Positions 27,450 through 36,419 of a stretch of 46,880 nt of DNA are shown here, in pieces; within the stretch, counting starts at the first letter, position 1, and each line of letters opens with the position of its first letter. Source of the DNA: Billgrantia lactosivorans (GTDB lineage Bacteria > Pseudomonadota > Gammaproteobacteria > Pseudomonadales > Halomonadaceae); NCBI RefSeq assembly GCF_003254665.1, contig NZ_QHGY01000018.1:300-47179 (forward strand), in the 5' to 3' direction. Below the pieces are notes generated by a model, which saw nothing but the letters and a program-made list of their open reading frames with translations, did no database searches and was not told where the DNA came from. Made by a program: the position numbers and the translations under genes.

Positions 27450-29441
27450 ATGCCATCCCGTTTCGAACTGGCCAATGCCATTCGCGCCCTGTCCATGGAT
27501 GCCGTCCAGAAGGCCAAGTCCGGCCACCCCGGCGCGCCGATGGGCATGGCCGACATCGCCGAAGTGCTGTGGAACGACTACCTCAAGCACAACCCCAACG
27601 ATCCGAAATGGCCCGACCGCGACCGCTTCGTGCTCTCCAACGGCCACGGCTCGATGCTGCTCTACTCCCTGCTGCACCTGACCGGCTACGAGCTGGAGCT
27701 CGAGCAGCTGCGCAACTTCCGTCAGTTACACTCCAAGACCGCCGGCCACCCCGAGTTCGGCTACGCGCCGGGCATCGAGACCACCACCGGCCCGCTGGGC
27801 CAGGGCCTGGCCAACGCGGTGGGCATGGCCATCGCCGAGAAGACCCTGGCGGCGCAGTTCAACCGCCCCGGCCATACCGTCGTCGACCATCAGACCTACT
27901 GCTTCGCCGGTGACGGCTGCATGATGGAGGGCATCTCCCACGAGGTGTGCTCGCTGGCCGGCACCCTGGGGCTGGGCAAGCTCACGGTGTTCTACGACGA
28001 CAACGGCATCTCCATCGACGGCGAGGTCGAGGGCTGGTTCACCGACGACACCGCCAAGCGCTTCGAGGCCTATGGCTGGCACGTGGTGCCCAACGTCGAC
28101 GGCCACGACCCCGAACAGATCAAGGCCGCCATCGAGCTGGCGCGCAGCCACGAGGAGAGGCCGAGCCTGATCATCTGCAAGACCGTGATCGGCTTCGGCG
28201 CGCCCAACAAGCAGGGCAAGGAGGAGTGCCACGGCGCCCCGCTGGGCGAGGAGGAGGTGGCCGCCGCGCGCAAGCAGCTCGACTGGCCGCATGCGCCGTT
28301 CCACGTGCCCGAGCCGATCTACCAGAGCTGGGATGCCCGCGAGCGCGGCAAGTCGCAGCAGGACGACTGGCAGGCGCGCTTCGACCGCTACCGCGACGAG
28401 CACCCCGAGCTCGCCCGCGAGTTCAGCCGTCGCGCACAGTGCAAGCTGCCGGCGGAGATCACCAGCGAGGCCTTCATCGAGAAGATGCAGCAGCAGGGCG
28501 AGACCCTGGCCACGCGCAAGGCGTCGCTGCTGTGCCTCAACGAACTCGGCCCGCAGCTGCCCGAGCTGCTCGGCGGCAGCGCCGACCTGGCGCCCTCCAA
28601 CCTGACCTTCTGGAGCGGTGCCAAGCCGATCTCGCGGGAGAATCCGGGCGGCAACTACCTGCACTACGGTGTGCGCGAGTTCGGCATGGGCGCGATCATG
28701 AACGGCATCGTGCTGCACGGCGGCTTCATTCCCTACGGCGCTACCTTCCTGATCTTCATGGAGTACATGCGCAACTCGGTGCGCATGGCGGCGCTGATGG
28801 GCAAGCGCGCCATCTACGTCTTCACCCACGACTCCATCGGCCTGGGCGAGGACGGCCCCACCCATCAGCCGATCGAGCAGCTGACCAACCTGCGCACCAC
28901 CCCCAACCTGTGCACCTGGCGCCCCTGCGACGCGGCCGAGACCGCCGCCGCCTGGGACGCCGCGCTCAAGCGCAACTCCGGCCCCACCGCGCTGGTGCTG
29001 TCGCGCCAGAACCTGCCGCACCAGGCGCGCAGCAAGCAGCAGCTGGCCGAGATCCAGCGCGGCGGCTACGTGCTCAAGGAGTGCGAGGGCACCCCCGAGC
29101 TGATCCTGATCGCCACCGGCTCGGAGGTGGCGCTGGCCATGCAGGCCGCCGCCGAACTGGAAGACCAGGGCCACGCGGTGCGCGTGGTGTCGATGCCCTC
29201 GGCCTACCGCTTCGACGGCCAGGACGCCGAGTACCGCGACAAGGTGCTGCCGCGTGCGGTGACCAGGCGCATCGCCATCGAGGCCGGGCACGCCGACTAC
29301 TGGTACAAGTACGTGGGCCTCGACGGTCGCGTGATCGGCATGACCACCTATGGTGAATCGGCCCCGGCGGGCGACCTGTTCAAGCACTTCGGCTTCACCA
29401 CGGAGAACCTGCTCGCCCAGGCCAGGGAGCTGCTGGGCTGA
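27450..29441 (+). CDS. tkt: transketolase
   Basis: A 663-residue thiamine-diphosphate enzyme of the pentose phosphate pathway, the same length as E. coli TktA. The N-terminal part has SGHPGAPMGMADIAEVLW; the cofactor motif GDGCMMEGISHEVCSLAG is near residue 155; the second signature GEDGPTHQPIEQL lies in the middle domain. The ATG at 27450 begins the conserved N-terminus, with GAGGAG 11 bases before it. In many gammaproteobacteria tkt leads directly into epd-pgk-fba; here three minus-strand genes intervene. Confidence 0.97.
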   Translation: MPSRFELANAIRALSMDAVQKAKSGHPGAPMGMADIAEVLWNDYLKHNPNDPKWPDRDRFVLSNGHGSMLLYSLLHLTGYELELEQLRNFRQLHSKTAGHPEFGYAPGIETTTGPLGQGLANAVGMAIAEKTLAAQFNRPGHTVVDHQTYCFAGDGCMMEGISHEVCSLAGTLGLGKLTVFYDDNGISIDGEVEGWFTDDTAKRFEAYGWHVVPNVDGHDPEQIKAAIELARSHEERPSLIICKTVIGFGAPNKQGKEECHGAPLGEEEVAAARKQLDWPHAPFHVPEPIYQSWDARERGKSQQDDWQARFDRYRDEHPELAREFSRRAQCKLPAEITSEAFIEKMQQQGETLATRKASLLCLNELGPQLPELLGGSADLAPSNLTFWSGAKPISRENPGGNYLHYGVREFGMGAIMNGIVLHGGFIPYGATFLIFMEYMRNSVRMAALMGKRAIYVFTHDSIGLGEDGPTHQPIEQLTNLRTTPNLCTWRPCDAAETAAAWDAALKRNSGPTALVLSRQNLPHQARSKQQLAEIQRGGYVLKECEGTPELILIATGSEVALAMQAAAELEDQGHAVRVVSMPSAYRFDGQDAEYRDKVLPRAVTRRIAIEAGHADYWYKYVGLDGRVIGMTTYGESAPAGDLFKHFGFTTENLLAQARELLG

Positions 29442-29467
29442 CAGGCTCTCCATGTGCCAAATGAAGA

Positions 29468-29495
29468 AAGGGCACGACCTGGCGGTCGTGCCCTT
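29468..29495. terminator. bidirectional terminator, tkt / fbaB
   Basis: A 12-base perfect stem (AAGGGCACGACC with GGTCGTGCCCTT) and a TGGC loop between the convergent tkt and fbaB stop codons. Short pyrimidine runs follow on both strands (CTTCT on plus, CTTTCTTC on minus). Confidence 0.8.
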
Positions 29496-29518
29496 CTACG
29501 TTGTTGCCCGACTGGGCT

Positions 29519-30571
29519 TCAGGCGACGGTCACGCCCTTGTCCAGGTAGACGTCCTGGATGGCGTGGAGCAGTTCGACGCCCTCGCTCATGGGCTTCTGG
29601 AACGCCTTGCGCCCCGAGATCAGGCCCATGCCGCCGGCACGCTTGTTGATCACCGCGGTGCGCACCGCCTCGCCCAGGTCGGAGTGGCCCTTGGAGCCGC
29701 CGCCCGAGTTGATCAGCCCGGCGCGGCCCATGTAGCAGCACGCCACCTGGTAGCGGGCCAGGTCGATGGGATGCTCGGAGGTCAGCTCGCTGTAGACCTT
29801 GGCGTGGGTGTGGCCGAAGCCGATGTCCTGGTAGCCGCCGTTGGTCTCGGGCAGCTTCTGCTTGACGATGTCGGCCTTGATCGTCGAAGCCAGGTGGTTG
29901 GCCTGGCCGGTGAGGTCGGCCGCCACGTGGTAATCCTTGCCCTCGTGCTTGAAGGCGGGATTGCGCAGGTAGGCCCACAGCACCGTGGCCATGCCGAGCT
30001 GATGGGCGCGCTCGAAGGCCTCGCTGATCTCCATGATCTGGCGGCGGCTCTCGGGCGAGCCGAAGTAGATGGTGGCACCCACCGCCACGCAGCCCATGTC
30101 GTGGGCCTGCTCCACCTCGGCGAACAGGGTCTGGTCGTACATCGCCGGATAGCTCAGGGTCTCGTTGTGGTTGAGCTTGAGCATCATCGGGATGCGATGG
30201 GCGTAGCGCCGCGCCACCGAGGAGAGCACGCCCAGGGTGGAAGCCACGCCGTTGCAGCCGCCCTCGATGGCCAGCTCGACGATGTTGGCGGGGTCGAAGT
30301 AGCGCGGGTTGGGGGCGAACGAGGCGCCGGCGGAGTGCTCGATGCCCTGGTCCACCGGCAGCAGGCTGAGGTAGCCGGTACCGGCCAGGCGGCCGTGGTC
30401 GAACATCGCCTGCAGGCTGCGCATCACCGCCGGGCTGCGGTCGCTGTCGGCCACCACCCGGTCGACGAAGTCGGGCCCGGGCAGGTGCAACTGTTCGCGG
30501 GGAAAGCCACGGCAGCGATGATCGAGCAGGTATTCGGCGTCGTCACCCAGCAGTTGGGGTATGTCGGTCAT
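29519..30571 (-). CDS. fbaB: class I fructose-bisphosphate aldolase (DhnA type)
   Basis: A 350-residue Schiff-base aldolase of the FbaB/DhnA family, the same length as E. coli FbaB. LLPVDQGIEHSAGASFAPNP near the N-terminus and the lysine-bearing strand IKADIVKQKLPE, where the Schiff base forms in this family, are intact. It cleaves fructose 1,6-bisphosphate reversibly and in many bacteria serves gluconeogenesis. A metal-dependent class II enzyme is encoded 4.7 kb away, so the organism has both kinds. Confidence 0.93.
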   Translation of the reverse strand: MTDIPQLLGDDAEYLLDHRCRGFPREQLHLPGPDFVDRVVADSDRSPAVMRSLQAMFDHGRLAGTGYLSLLPVDQGIEHSAGASFAPNPRYFDPANIVELAIEGGCNGVASTLGVLSSVARRYAHRIPMMLKLNHNETLSYPAMYDQTLFAEVEQAHDMGCVAVGATIYFGSPESRRQIMEISEAFERAHQLGMATVLWAYLRNPAFKHEGKDYHVAADLTGQANHLASTIKADIVKQKLPETNGGYQDIGFGHTHAKVYSELTSEHPIDLARYQVACCYMGRAGLINSGGGSKGHSDLGEAVRTAVINKRAGGMGLISGRKAFQKPMSEGVELLHAIQDVYLDKGVTVA

Positions 30572-30653
30572 GTCTTCCTCTCCATGGTGTCGTGAATCGC
30601 TATTCCCAGCGTAGTGAAAACCGTACCGAGCGTGCGCCCGGCTTGCAAACGGA

Positions 30654-30681
30654 AGCGCCCTTTCACGCGGGAAAGGGCGCT
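30654..30681 (-). terminator. terminator of hsp20 operon
   Basis: AGCGCCCTTTC pairs perfectly with GAAAGGGCGCT around a 6-base loop, 53 bases beyond the stop of the last hsp20 gene. On the minus strand it is followed by TCCGTTT, a weak T-rich tract. It also separates the hsp20 genes from fbaB, which is on the same strand. Confidence 0.7.
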
Positions 30682-30734
30682 GGGGGAGAGAACGGCGGCA
30701 CGCGCCGCCGAGCGGAATGAAGCCCGGGCGTCCG

Positions 30735-31124
30735 TCAGGCCGCCCTGATCTCGATCCGCCGGCTTCGATGCATCTCCTTCTTCGGCAAGCGCAACTGGAG
30801 CACGCCGTTCTCCAGACGCGCCTCGATGGCGGCGGTATCGATCTCGTGGCTCAGCGTGAAGCGCCGCGCATAGCGCTGGGCCTGGGCTTCGGCATAGGTC
30901 GCGGCAATGCCCTCCGGCATGTCGATGTGCATCTCGCCCTCGATGCTGAGCAGGTTGCCATCGACCTCGACGCTCAAGCCGTCCCGAGTGACACCGGGCA
31001 TGTCGGCGACCACGAACAGGGCGTTGTCCTCCTCGTAGATGTCCACGGGAGGCCGCATTGCCAGGCTGCGCCGCTCGCGCGCCGCCACGTCCGCCTGCGG
31101 TTCATGGCGAGTGACCTCGTTCAT
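30735..31124 (-). CDS. Hsp20 small heat-shock protein 1
   Basis: A 129-residue alpha-crystallin-domain chaperone. The domain runs from about residue 28 (PVDIYEEDNALFVVADMPGV) to the family A-x-x-x-n-G-V-L motif in LENGVLQLRLPKKE; the short C-terminal extension has IEI. The ATG at 31124 was chosen because AGGAGG lies 8 bases before it; an ATG two codons earlier sits only 2 bases from that site. It follows a second hsp20 gene by 45 bases in the same direction and probably shares its heat-shock promoter. Confidence 0.9.
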   Translation of the reverse strand: MNEVTRHEPQADVAARERRSLAMRPPVDIYEEDNALFVVADMPGVTRDGLSVEVDGNLLSIEGEMHIDMPEGIAATYAEAQAQRYARRFTLSHEIDTAAIEARLENGVLQLRLPKKEMHRSRRIEIRAA

Positions 31125-31169
31125 GTTCATCACCTCCTCTCAACCTGTTGACCTGTCGAGCATCAAGAC

Positions 31170-31631
31170 TCATGCCGCCTGGATCTCGATGCGCCGCGGC
31201 TTGAGCTCTTCTCGCTTGGGCAGGTGAATCTCGAACACCCCATCGTGGTAACGCGCCTCGGCACGCTCGACGTCGAGCCCCTCGGGCAGGGCGACGGAGC
31301 GAGCGAACTCACCGTCGAAGCGCTCACGACGGAAGCAGGGGCGTCGGTCGCCCTCCTCGCCCCGTGCCGGCAAGGCGTCGCGCCGTCCGCGCAGGGTCAG
31401 GACGTTGTCCTGCACGCTGACTTCCAGATCGTCGGCGCCGAGGCCGGCCGCCAGGACATAGACCCGAACGGCCTCATCGGTGCGCCCCACGTTGATCATC
31501 GGATAGCTGCCCCTCGGCACCGAACGAATGTCCGCCGGGCCTCCCTCCTGGAGAATGTCGTCGAGCCAGTTGCGGAACCAGTCCAGTCCCGGCGAGGCGC
31601 CGGTATCGAAACGCCTGAGATCTCCGAACAT
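31170..31631 (-). CDS. Hsp20 small heat-shock protein 2
   Basis: A 153-residue alpha-crystallin protein. The N-terminal arm (MFGDLRRFD...) contains an amphipathic LDWFRNWLDDIL helix; the crystallin domain begins at PMINVGRTDEAVRVYVLAAG and ends with YHDGVFEIHLPKRE and a C-terminal IEI. AGGAGG precedes the ATG at 31631 by 8 bases. It is upstream of the other hsp20 gene and behind a sigma-32-like promoter. The two proteins differ clearly, so they are probably an old pair with distinct client or assembly roles. Confidence 0.9.
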   Translation of the reverse strand: MFGDLRRFDTGASPGLDWFRNWLDDILQEGGPADIRSVPRGSYPMINVGRTDEAVRVYVLAAGLGADDLEVSVQDNVLTLRGRRDALPARGEEGDRRPCFRRERFDGEFARSVALPEGLDVERAEARYHDGVFEIHLPKREELKPRRIEIQAA

Positions 31632-31726
31632 ATCGAACACCTCCTACGCTAATCAGGCTTTTGGAACTAGCGGGTCAACCCGAACCGCGGCAGCGTGAGT
31701 CCGTGGCCCCGCTGCCGTAACCTTTC

Positions 31727-31753
31727 AATAGGGACTCTCGGGCGTTTTTCAAG
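31727..31753 (-). promoter_or_regulatory. sigma-32-like heat-shock promoter
   Basis: On the minus strand CTTGAAA (plus 31747-31753), a 13-base spacer and CCCTATT (plus 31727-31733) match the sigma-32 consensus CTTGAAA-N(11-16)-CCCCATnT with one mismatch. It lies about 96 bases upstream of the first hsp20 gene, in the gap shared with divergent epd. Confidence 0.75.
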
Positions 31754-31871
31754 CCCCCGGCGAGGCCTCGCCCCCATTTGGCCGCCGCCCGAGAAGCCTT
31801 CGGCCAGGGGGAAAAATCGTCGCGGATGCGCTAGAATCGCCGCTTTCCGCCAGCTACAGAGTTCGCCGCCC

Positions 31872-32909
31872 ATGGCCCAGCGCATCGCCATCAACGGTTA
31901 CGGTCGTATCGGTCAGTGCGTGCTGCGCGCGCTGGTGGAGCGGCAGGCGACCCCCGGCGCCCAGGCGCTGGAGGTGGTGGCGCTCAACGAACTCTCCGAC
32001 CTCGACACCATCGCCTACCTGACCCGCTACGACACCACCCATGGCCGCTTCCCCGGCCGGGTGGAGGCCACCGGGGGCCGGCTGATCGTCGACGGCCGGC
32101 CGATCGCGATACTGGCCGAGCCGGAACCGACGCGCCTGCCCTGGGCCGAGCTCGGCATCGACCTGGTGCTGGAGTGCTCGGGCAGCTTCAAGGATCGCGC
32201 CACCGCCGAGCGCCACCTCGAGGCCGGCGCCGGCCGCCTGCTGTTCTCCCAGCCTGCCGAGAGCGACGTCGACGCCACCATCGTCTGCGGCATCAACGAC
32301 GGCGAACTCGCCGCCGGGCATCGCATCGTCTCGGCAGCGTCGTGCACCACCAACTGCCTGGTGCCGGTACTCACGGTGCTCGACGAGGCGCTGGGCATCG
32401 AACACGGCGTGACCACCACGGTGCACTCGGCGATGAACGACCAGCCGGTGATCGACGCCTACCACCAGACCGACCTGCGCCTGACGCGTTCGGCGATGCA
32501 CTCCATCGTGCCCGTCGACACCAGCCTGGCCCGCGGCATCAACCGCCTGATGCCGCACCTGGCCGGACGCTTCGAGTGCCTGCACATGCGCGTGCCGACG
32601 ATCAACGTCTCGGCCATGGACATGGCGATCTGCGTACGCCGCGACACGTCCGCCGCCGAGGTCAACGCCCTGCTGCGCGACGCCTGCGCCGGCCCGCTGG
32701 CCGGGCTGCTCGGCTACAGCGAGGAGCCCACCGCCTCGGTCGACTTCAACCACGACCCCCGCTCGGGTATCGTTGACGCCACTCAGACCCGGGTCGCGGG
32801 CAAGCGCCTGATCAAGCTGCTGTGCTGGTTCGACAACGAGTGGGGCTTCGCCAACCGCATGCTCGATGTCGCCCAGCGCCTGGCGGCCCTGCCCGCGGCG
32901 AGCCGCTGA
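31872..32909 (+). CDS. epd: erythrose-4-phosphate dehydrogenase
   Basis: A 345-residue GAPDH-superfamily enzyme. INGYGRIGQ is the NAD loop; the catalytic cysteine is C158 in SAASCTTNC, with the histidine in TTTVHSAMNDQ. Features that favour Epd over GapA are VIDAYHQTDLRLTR, FSQP after the cofactor domain and ASVDFNHDPRS, plus the gene order with pgk and fba. Epd makes 4-phosphoerythronate for pyridoxal phosphate synthesis. GAPDH activity cannot be excluded. pgk begins 41 bases downstream. Confidence 0.88.
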   Translation: MAQRIAINGYGRIGQCVLRALVERQATPGAQALEVVALNELSDLDTIAYLTRYDTTHGRFPGRVEATGGRLIVDGRPIAILAEPEPTRLPWAELGIDLVLECSGSFKDRATAERHLEAGAGRLLFSQPAESDVDATIVCGINDGELAAGHRIVSAASCTTNCLVPVLTVLDEALGIEHGVTTTVHSAMNDQPVIDAYHQTDLRLTRSAMHSIVPVDTSLARGINRLMPHLAGRFECLHMRVPTINVSAMDMAICVRRDTSAAEVNALLRDACAGPLAGLLGYSEEPTASVDFNHDPRSGIVDATQTRVAGKRLIKLLCWFDNEWGFANRMLDVAQRLAALPAASR

Positions 32910-32950
32910 CCTGCTTCGGTTTCCCTCAATCAAGGAAAGGACGACGCCTG

Positions 32951-34117
32951 ATGAACGTGCTCAAGATGACCGACCTCGACCTGCGCGGCAAGCGCGTGCT
33001 GATCCGCGAGGACCTGAACGTACCCGTCAAGCACGGCAAGGTGACCAGCGATGCACGCCTGCGGGCCAGCCTGCCGACCGTCAAGGCGGCCGTGGAGGCC
33101 GGCGCCAAGGTGATGCTGATGAGCCACCTGGGGCGCCCCACCGAAGGCGAACCGGCCGCGGAGTTCTCGCTGGCACCGGTGGCCGAGCGCCTCGGCGAGC
33201 TGCTCGGCCGTCCGGTGCGGCTGGTCGAGGAGTACCTCGACACCGCCCAGGACCTGGCCGACGGCGAGGTGGTGCTGCTCGAGAACGTGCGCTTCAACGT
33301 CGGCGAAAAGAAGGACGACGAGACCCTCTCGCAGCAGTACGCCGCGCTGTGCGACATCTACGTGATGGACGCCTTCGGCACCGCCCACCGCGCCCAGGCC
33401 TCGACCCATGGCGTGGCACGCTTCGCCCCGCAAGCCTGCGCCGGTCCGCTGTTGGCCGCCGAACTCGACGCGCTGGAGCAGGCCCTGGCCACCCCCCGGC
33501 GGCCGATGGTCGCCATCGTCGGCGGCTCCAAGGTCTCGACCAAGCTCGAGGTGCTCAATGCGCTGTCCGACAAGTGCGATCAGCTGATCGTCGGCGGTGG
33601 CATCGCCAATACCTTCATCGCCGCGGCCGGCCACAACGTCGGCAAGTCGCTGTTCGAGGCCGAGCTGGTCGAGCAGGCCAAGGCACTGATGGCCAAGGTG
33701 GAGATCCCGCTGCCCACCGACGTGGTGGTGGCCACCGAGTTCTCCGACTCCGCCGAGGCCGTGGTCAAGCCGGTCGATCAGGTGAATGATGACGAGATGA
33801 TCCTCGACATCGGCCCCGACACCGCCGGGCGGCTGGCCGGCCTGCTCAAGGACGCCGGCACCATCCTGTGGAACGGCCCGGTGGGCGTGTTCGAGATCGA
33901 CCAGTTCGGCAAGGGCACCGAGGCACTGTCGCGCGCCATCGCCGAGAGCAACGGCTTCTCCATCGCCGGCGGCGGCGACACCCTCGCCGCCATCGACAAG
34001 TACGGCATCGAGCAGCAGGTCTCCTACATCTCCACCGGCGGCGGCGCCTTCCTCGAGTACGTGGAAGGCAAGGTGCTGCCCGCCGTCAAGGCCCTGGAAG
34101 ACGCCGCCGCACGCTGA
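32951..34117 (+). CDS. pgk: phosphoglycerate kinase
   Basis: A 388-residue glycolytic/gluconeogenic kinase; E. coli Pgk has 387. RVLIREDLNVPVK is the N-terminal signature, LMSHLGRPTEG follows, and the C-terminal nucleotide part has WNGPVGVFEI and GGGDTLAAI. It interconverts 1,3-bisphosphoglycerate and 3-phosphoglycerate with ADP/ATP. GGAAAGG lies before the ATG at 32951. It sits between epd and class II fba, with 80 bases to the latter. Confidence 0.97.
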   Translation: MNVLKMTDLDLRGKRVLIREDLNVPVKHGKVTSDARLRASLPTVKAAVEAGAKVMLMSHLGRPTEGEPAAEFSLAPVAERLGELLGRPVRLVEEYLDTAQDLADGEVVLLENVRFNVGEKKDDETLSQQYAALCDIYVMDAFGTAHRAQASTHGVARFAPQACAGPLLAAELDALEQALATPRRPMVAIVGGSKVSTKLEVLNALSDKCDQLIVGGGIANTFIAAAGHNVGKSLFEAELVEQAKALMAKVEIPLPTDVVVATEFSDSAEAVVKPVDQVNDDEMILDIGPDTAGRLAGLLKDAGTILWNGPVGVFEIDQFGKGTEALSRAIAESNGFSIAGGGDTLAAIDKYGIEQQVSYISTGGGAFLEYVEGKVLPAVKALEDAAAR

Positions 34118-34197
34118 GCCCGACCCCAATGCCGCCCGGCGCCGGGCGGCGCCCCGACTGCCCCCAGACAGACTGCAACAGAGAGACAGGTAAATTC

Positions 34198-35262
34198 ATG
34201 GCACTGATCAGCATGCGCCAGATGCTCGACCACGCCGCCGAGCGCGGCTACGGCATTCCGGCCTTCAACGTCAACAACCTCGAGCAGATGCGCGCCATCA
34301 TGGAAGCGGCCGACGCCACCGATTCCCCGGTGATCGTCCAGGCCTCCGCCGGTGCGCGCAAGTACGCGGGCGCGCCCTTCCTTCGCCACCTGATCCTGGC
34401 CGCGGTGGAGGAGTTTCCCCACATTCCGGTGGTCATGCACCAGGACCACGGCACCTCCCCGGCGGTGTGCCAGCGCTCGATCCAGCTTGGCTTCTCCTCG
34501 GTGATGATGGACGGCTCGCTGGGCGAGGACGGCAAGACCCCGATGGACTACGACTACAACGTCGACGTCACCCGCCGCACCGTCGAGATGGCCCACGCCT
34601 GCGGCGTCTCGGTGGAGGGCGAGCTGGGCTGCCTGGGCAGCCTGGAGACCGGCATGGCCGGCGAAGAGGACGGCATCGGCGCCGAGGGCGTGCTCTCCCA
34701 CGACCAGCTGCTGACCGACCCCGAGGAAGCCGCCGAGTTCGTCAAGGCGACCCAGGTCGACGCCCTGGCCATCGCCATCGGCACCAGCCACGGCGCCTAC
34801 AAGTTCACCAAGCCGCCCACCGGCGACACGCTGTCGATCCAGCGCATCAAGGAAATCCACGCCCGCATCCCCGATACCCACCTGGTGATGCATGGCTCCT
34901 CCTCGGTGCCCCAGGAGTGGCTCGCCGTCATCAACGAGTTCGGCGGCGAGATTTCCGAGACCTACGGCGTGCCGGTCGAGGAGATCGTCGAGGGCATCAA
35001 GCACGGCGTGCGCAAGGTCAACATCGACACCGACCTGCGCCTGGCCTCCACCGGCGCGGTGCGCCGCTTCCTGGCCAAGAACCCCAGCGAGTTCGACCCG
35101 CGCAAGTACCTCAAGGAAACGGTGGCCGCCATGCGCGACGTCTGCATCGCCCGCTACGAGGCCTTCGGCACCGCCGGCAACGCCAGCCGCATCAAGCCGA
35201 TCAGCCTCGAGGCGATGTTCGAGCGCTACGCCCGCGGCGAGCTCGACCCCAAGGTCAGGTAG
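34198..35262 (+). CDS. fba: class II fructose-bisphosphate aldolase
   Basis: A 354-residue zinc-dependent aldolase of the subtype common in pseudomonads and Calvin-cycle bacteria. The zinc-binding histidine and neighbours are in VVMHQDHGTS; SVMMDGSLGEDGK follows, and later HGSSSVPQEW and KVNIDTDLRLA form the phosphate and metal sites. AGAGACAGG precedes the ATG. It ends the epd-pgk-fba transcript at a clear terminator. It duplicates, by an unrelated mechanism, the reaction of the fbaB product nearby. Confidence 0.96.
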   Translation: MALISMRQMLDHAAERGYGIPAFNVNNLEQMRAIMEAADATDSPVIVQASAGARKYAGAPFLRHLILAAVEEFPHIPVVMHQDHGTSPAVCQRSIQLGFSSVMMDGSLGEDGKTPMDYDYNVDVTRRTVEMAHACGVSVEGELGCLGSLETGMAGEEDGIGAEGVLSHDQLLTDPEEAAEFVKATQVDALAIAIGTSHGAYKFTKPPTGDTLSIQRIKEIHARIPDTHLVMHGSSSVPQEWLAVINEFGGEISETYGVPVEEIVEGIKHGVRKVNIDTDLRLASTGAVRRFLAKNPSEFDPRKYLKETVAAMRDVCIARYEAFGTAGNASRIKPISLEAMFERYARGELDPKVR

Positions 35263-35287
35263 GCGGCCGGTCGGCAGCAAGGAAGAG

Positions 35288-35311
35288 GGCGGCCTGCGAG
35301 CCGCCTTTTCT
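35288..35311 (+). terminator. intrinsic terminator after fba
   Basis: GGCGGC-CTGCGA-GCCGCC followed by TTTTCT, 26 bases after the fba stop codon; a short but well-formed intrinsic terminator. Confidence 0.85.
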
Positions 35312-35410
35312 GGTTCGTCCCGCTCCGCCCCCTCCCGCCCGCGCAGGGCTCGACAAATGCGGCTGGGCGGCTTTCGATAGTGGCAGGACAACGAACGACC
35401 AGGAGACGCC

Positions 35411-36394
35411 ATGAACGATGACTCGCTAGCCCCGGAAATCCTCGCCTTCGGCGAAGCCATGGCCCTGTTCGTGGCCGAGACCCCAGGCGCCCTGGAGGAA
35501 GTGGAGTGCTTCCGCCGCGGCATCGCCGGCGCCGACACCAACGTCGCCATCGGCCTGTCTCGGCTCGGTTTCCGCGTCGGCTGGCTCAGCCGGGTCGGCA
35601 GCGACGGCTTCGGCACCTACCTGCGCCGCAAGCTCGAAGCGGAAGGGCTGGACTGCCGCTACCTGAGCGACGACCCTGCACACGCCACCGGCCTGGTGTT
35701 CAAGGAACGCGCCGAGGGCGGCGCCGACCCGCGGGTCGAGTACTTCCGCCGCGGCAGCGCGGCCAGCCGGCTGTCGCCTGAGGATGCCGCCCGGGTGGAC
35801 TTCTCTGCCGCCCGCCACCTGCATGCCACCGGCATCCCCCCCGCGCTCTCCGCCGGCTGCCTGGAGCTGACCTGGCACATGCTCGAGCAGACCCGAGCCC
35901 ACGGCGGCAGCATCTCCTTCGACCCCAACCTGCGCCCCAGCCTGTGGCCCAGCGAGGCCGAAATGCGCGAGACGCTCAATGCCCTGGCAACGAAAGCCGA
36001 CTGGGTGCTGCCGGGCCTTGCCGAAGGCCGCCTGCTGACCGGCCTCGACACTCCCCGGGACATCGCCGCCTTCTACCTCGAGCGGGGTGCCAAGGCCGTG
36101 TTCCTCAAGCTCGGCCCCGAGGGCGCCTACTACCGTGGCGTGCTCGACGGCCACGAGGCAGAGGCCAGCGTGCCGGGCATCGCGGTCGACCGCGTGGTGG
36201 ATACCGTGGGCGCCGGCGACGGCTTCGCCACGGGCGTGGTCAGCGCCCTGCTCGATGGCCTCTCGCCACAGGCCGCCGCCCGTCGCGGCAACCTGATCGG
36301 CGCCCAGGCCGTGCAGGTGCAGGGCGACATGGAAGGCCTGCCGAGCCGCGAACGCCTGCACACCCTCGAGCGCGATCTGCCAGACTTGGCGTAA
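35411..36394 (+). CDS. kguK: 2-ketogluconate kinase (PfkB family)
   Basis: A 327-residue ribokinase-family sugar kinase. AGADTNVAIGLSRLGF near the N-terminus and DTVGAGDGFATG near residue 262 (catalytic aspartate in GAGD) define the fold. The segments VEYFRRGSAAS, HLHATGIPPALS and WVLPGLAEGRLLTG resemble pseudomonad KguK as I remember it more than KdgK. The following gene encodes a matching reductase, as in kgu operons, which supports 2-ketogluconate over 2-keto-3-deoxygluconate as the substrate. The transporter and kguE genes of those operons are absent. Confidence 0.8.
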   Translation: MNDDSLAPEILAFGEAMALFVAETPGALEEVECFRRGIAGADTNVAIGLSRLGFRVGWLSRVGSDGFGTYLRRKLEAEGLDCRYLSDDPAHATGLVFKERAEGGADPRVEYFRRGSAASRLSPEDAARVDFSAARHLHATGIPPALSAGCLELTWHMLEQTRAHGGSISFDPNLRPSLWPSEAEMRETLNALATKADWVLPGLAEGRLLTGLDTPRDIAAFYLERGAKAVFLKLGPEGAYYRGVLDGHEAEASVPGIAVDRVVDTVGAGDGFATGVVSALLDGLSPQAAARRGNLIGAQAVQVQGDMEGLPSRERLHTLERDLPDLA

Positions 36395-36419
36395 CCGTCA
36401 GCCACACCGGAGCGAGACA

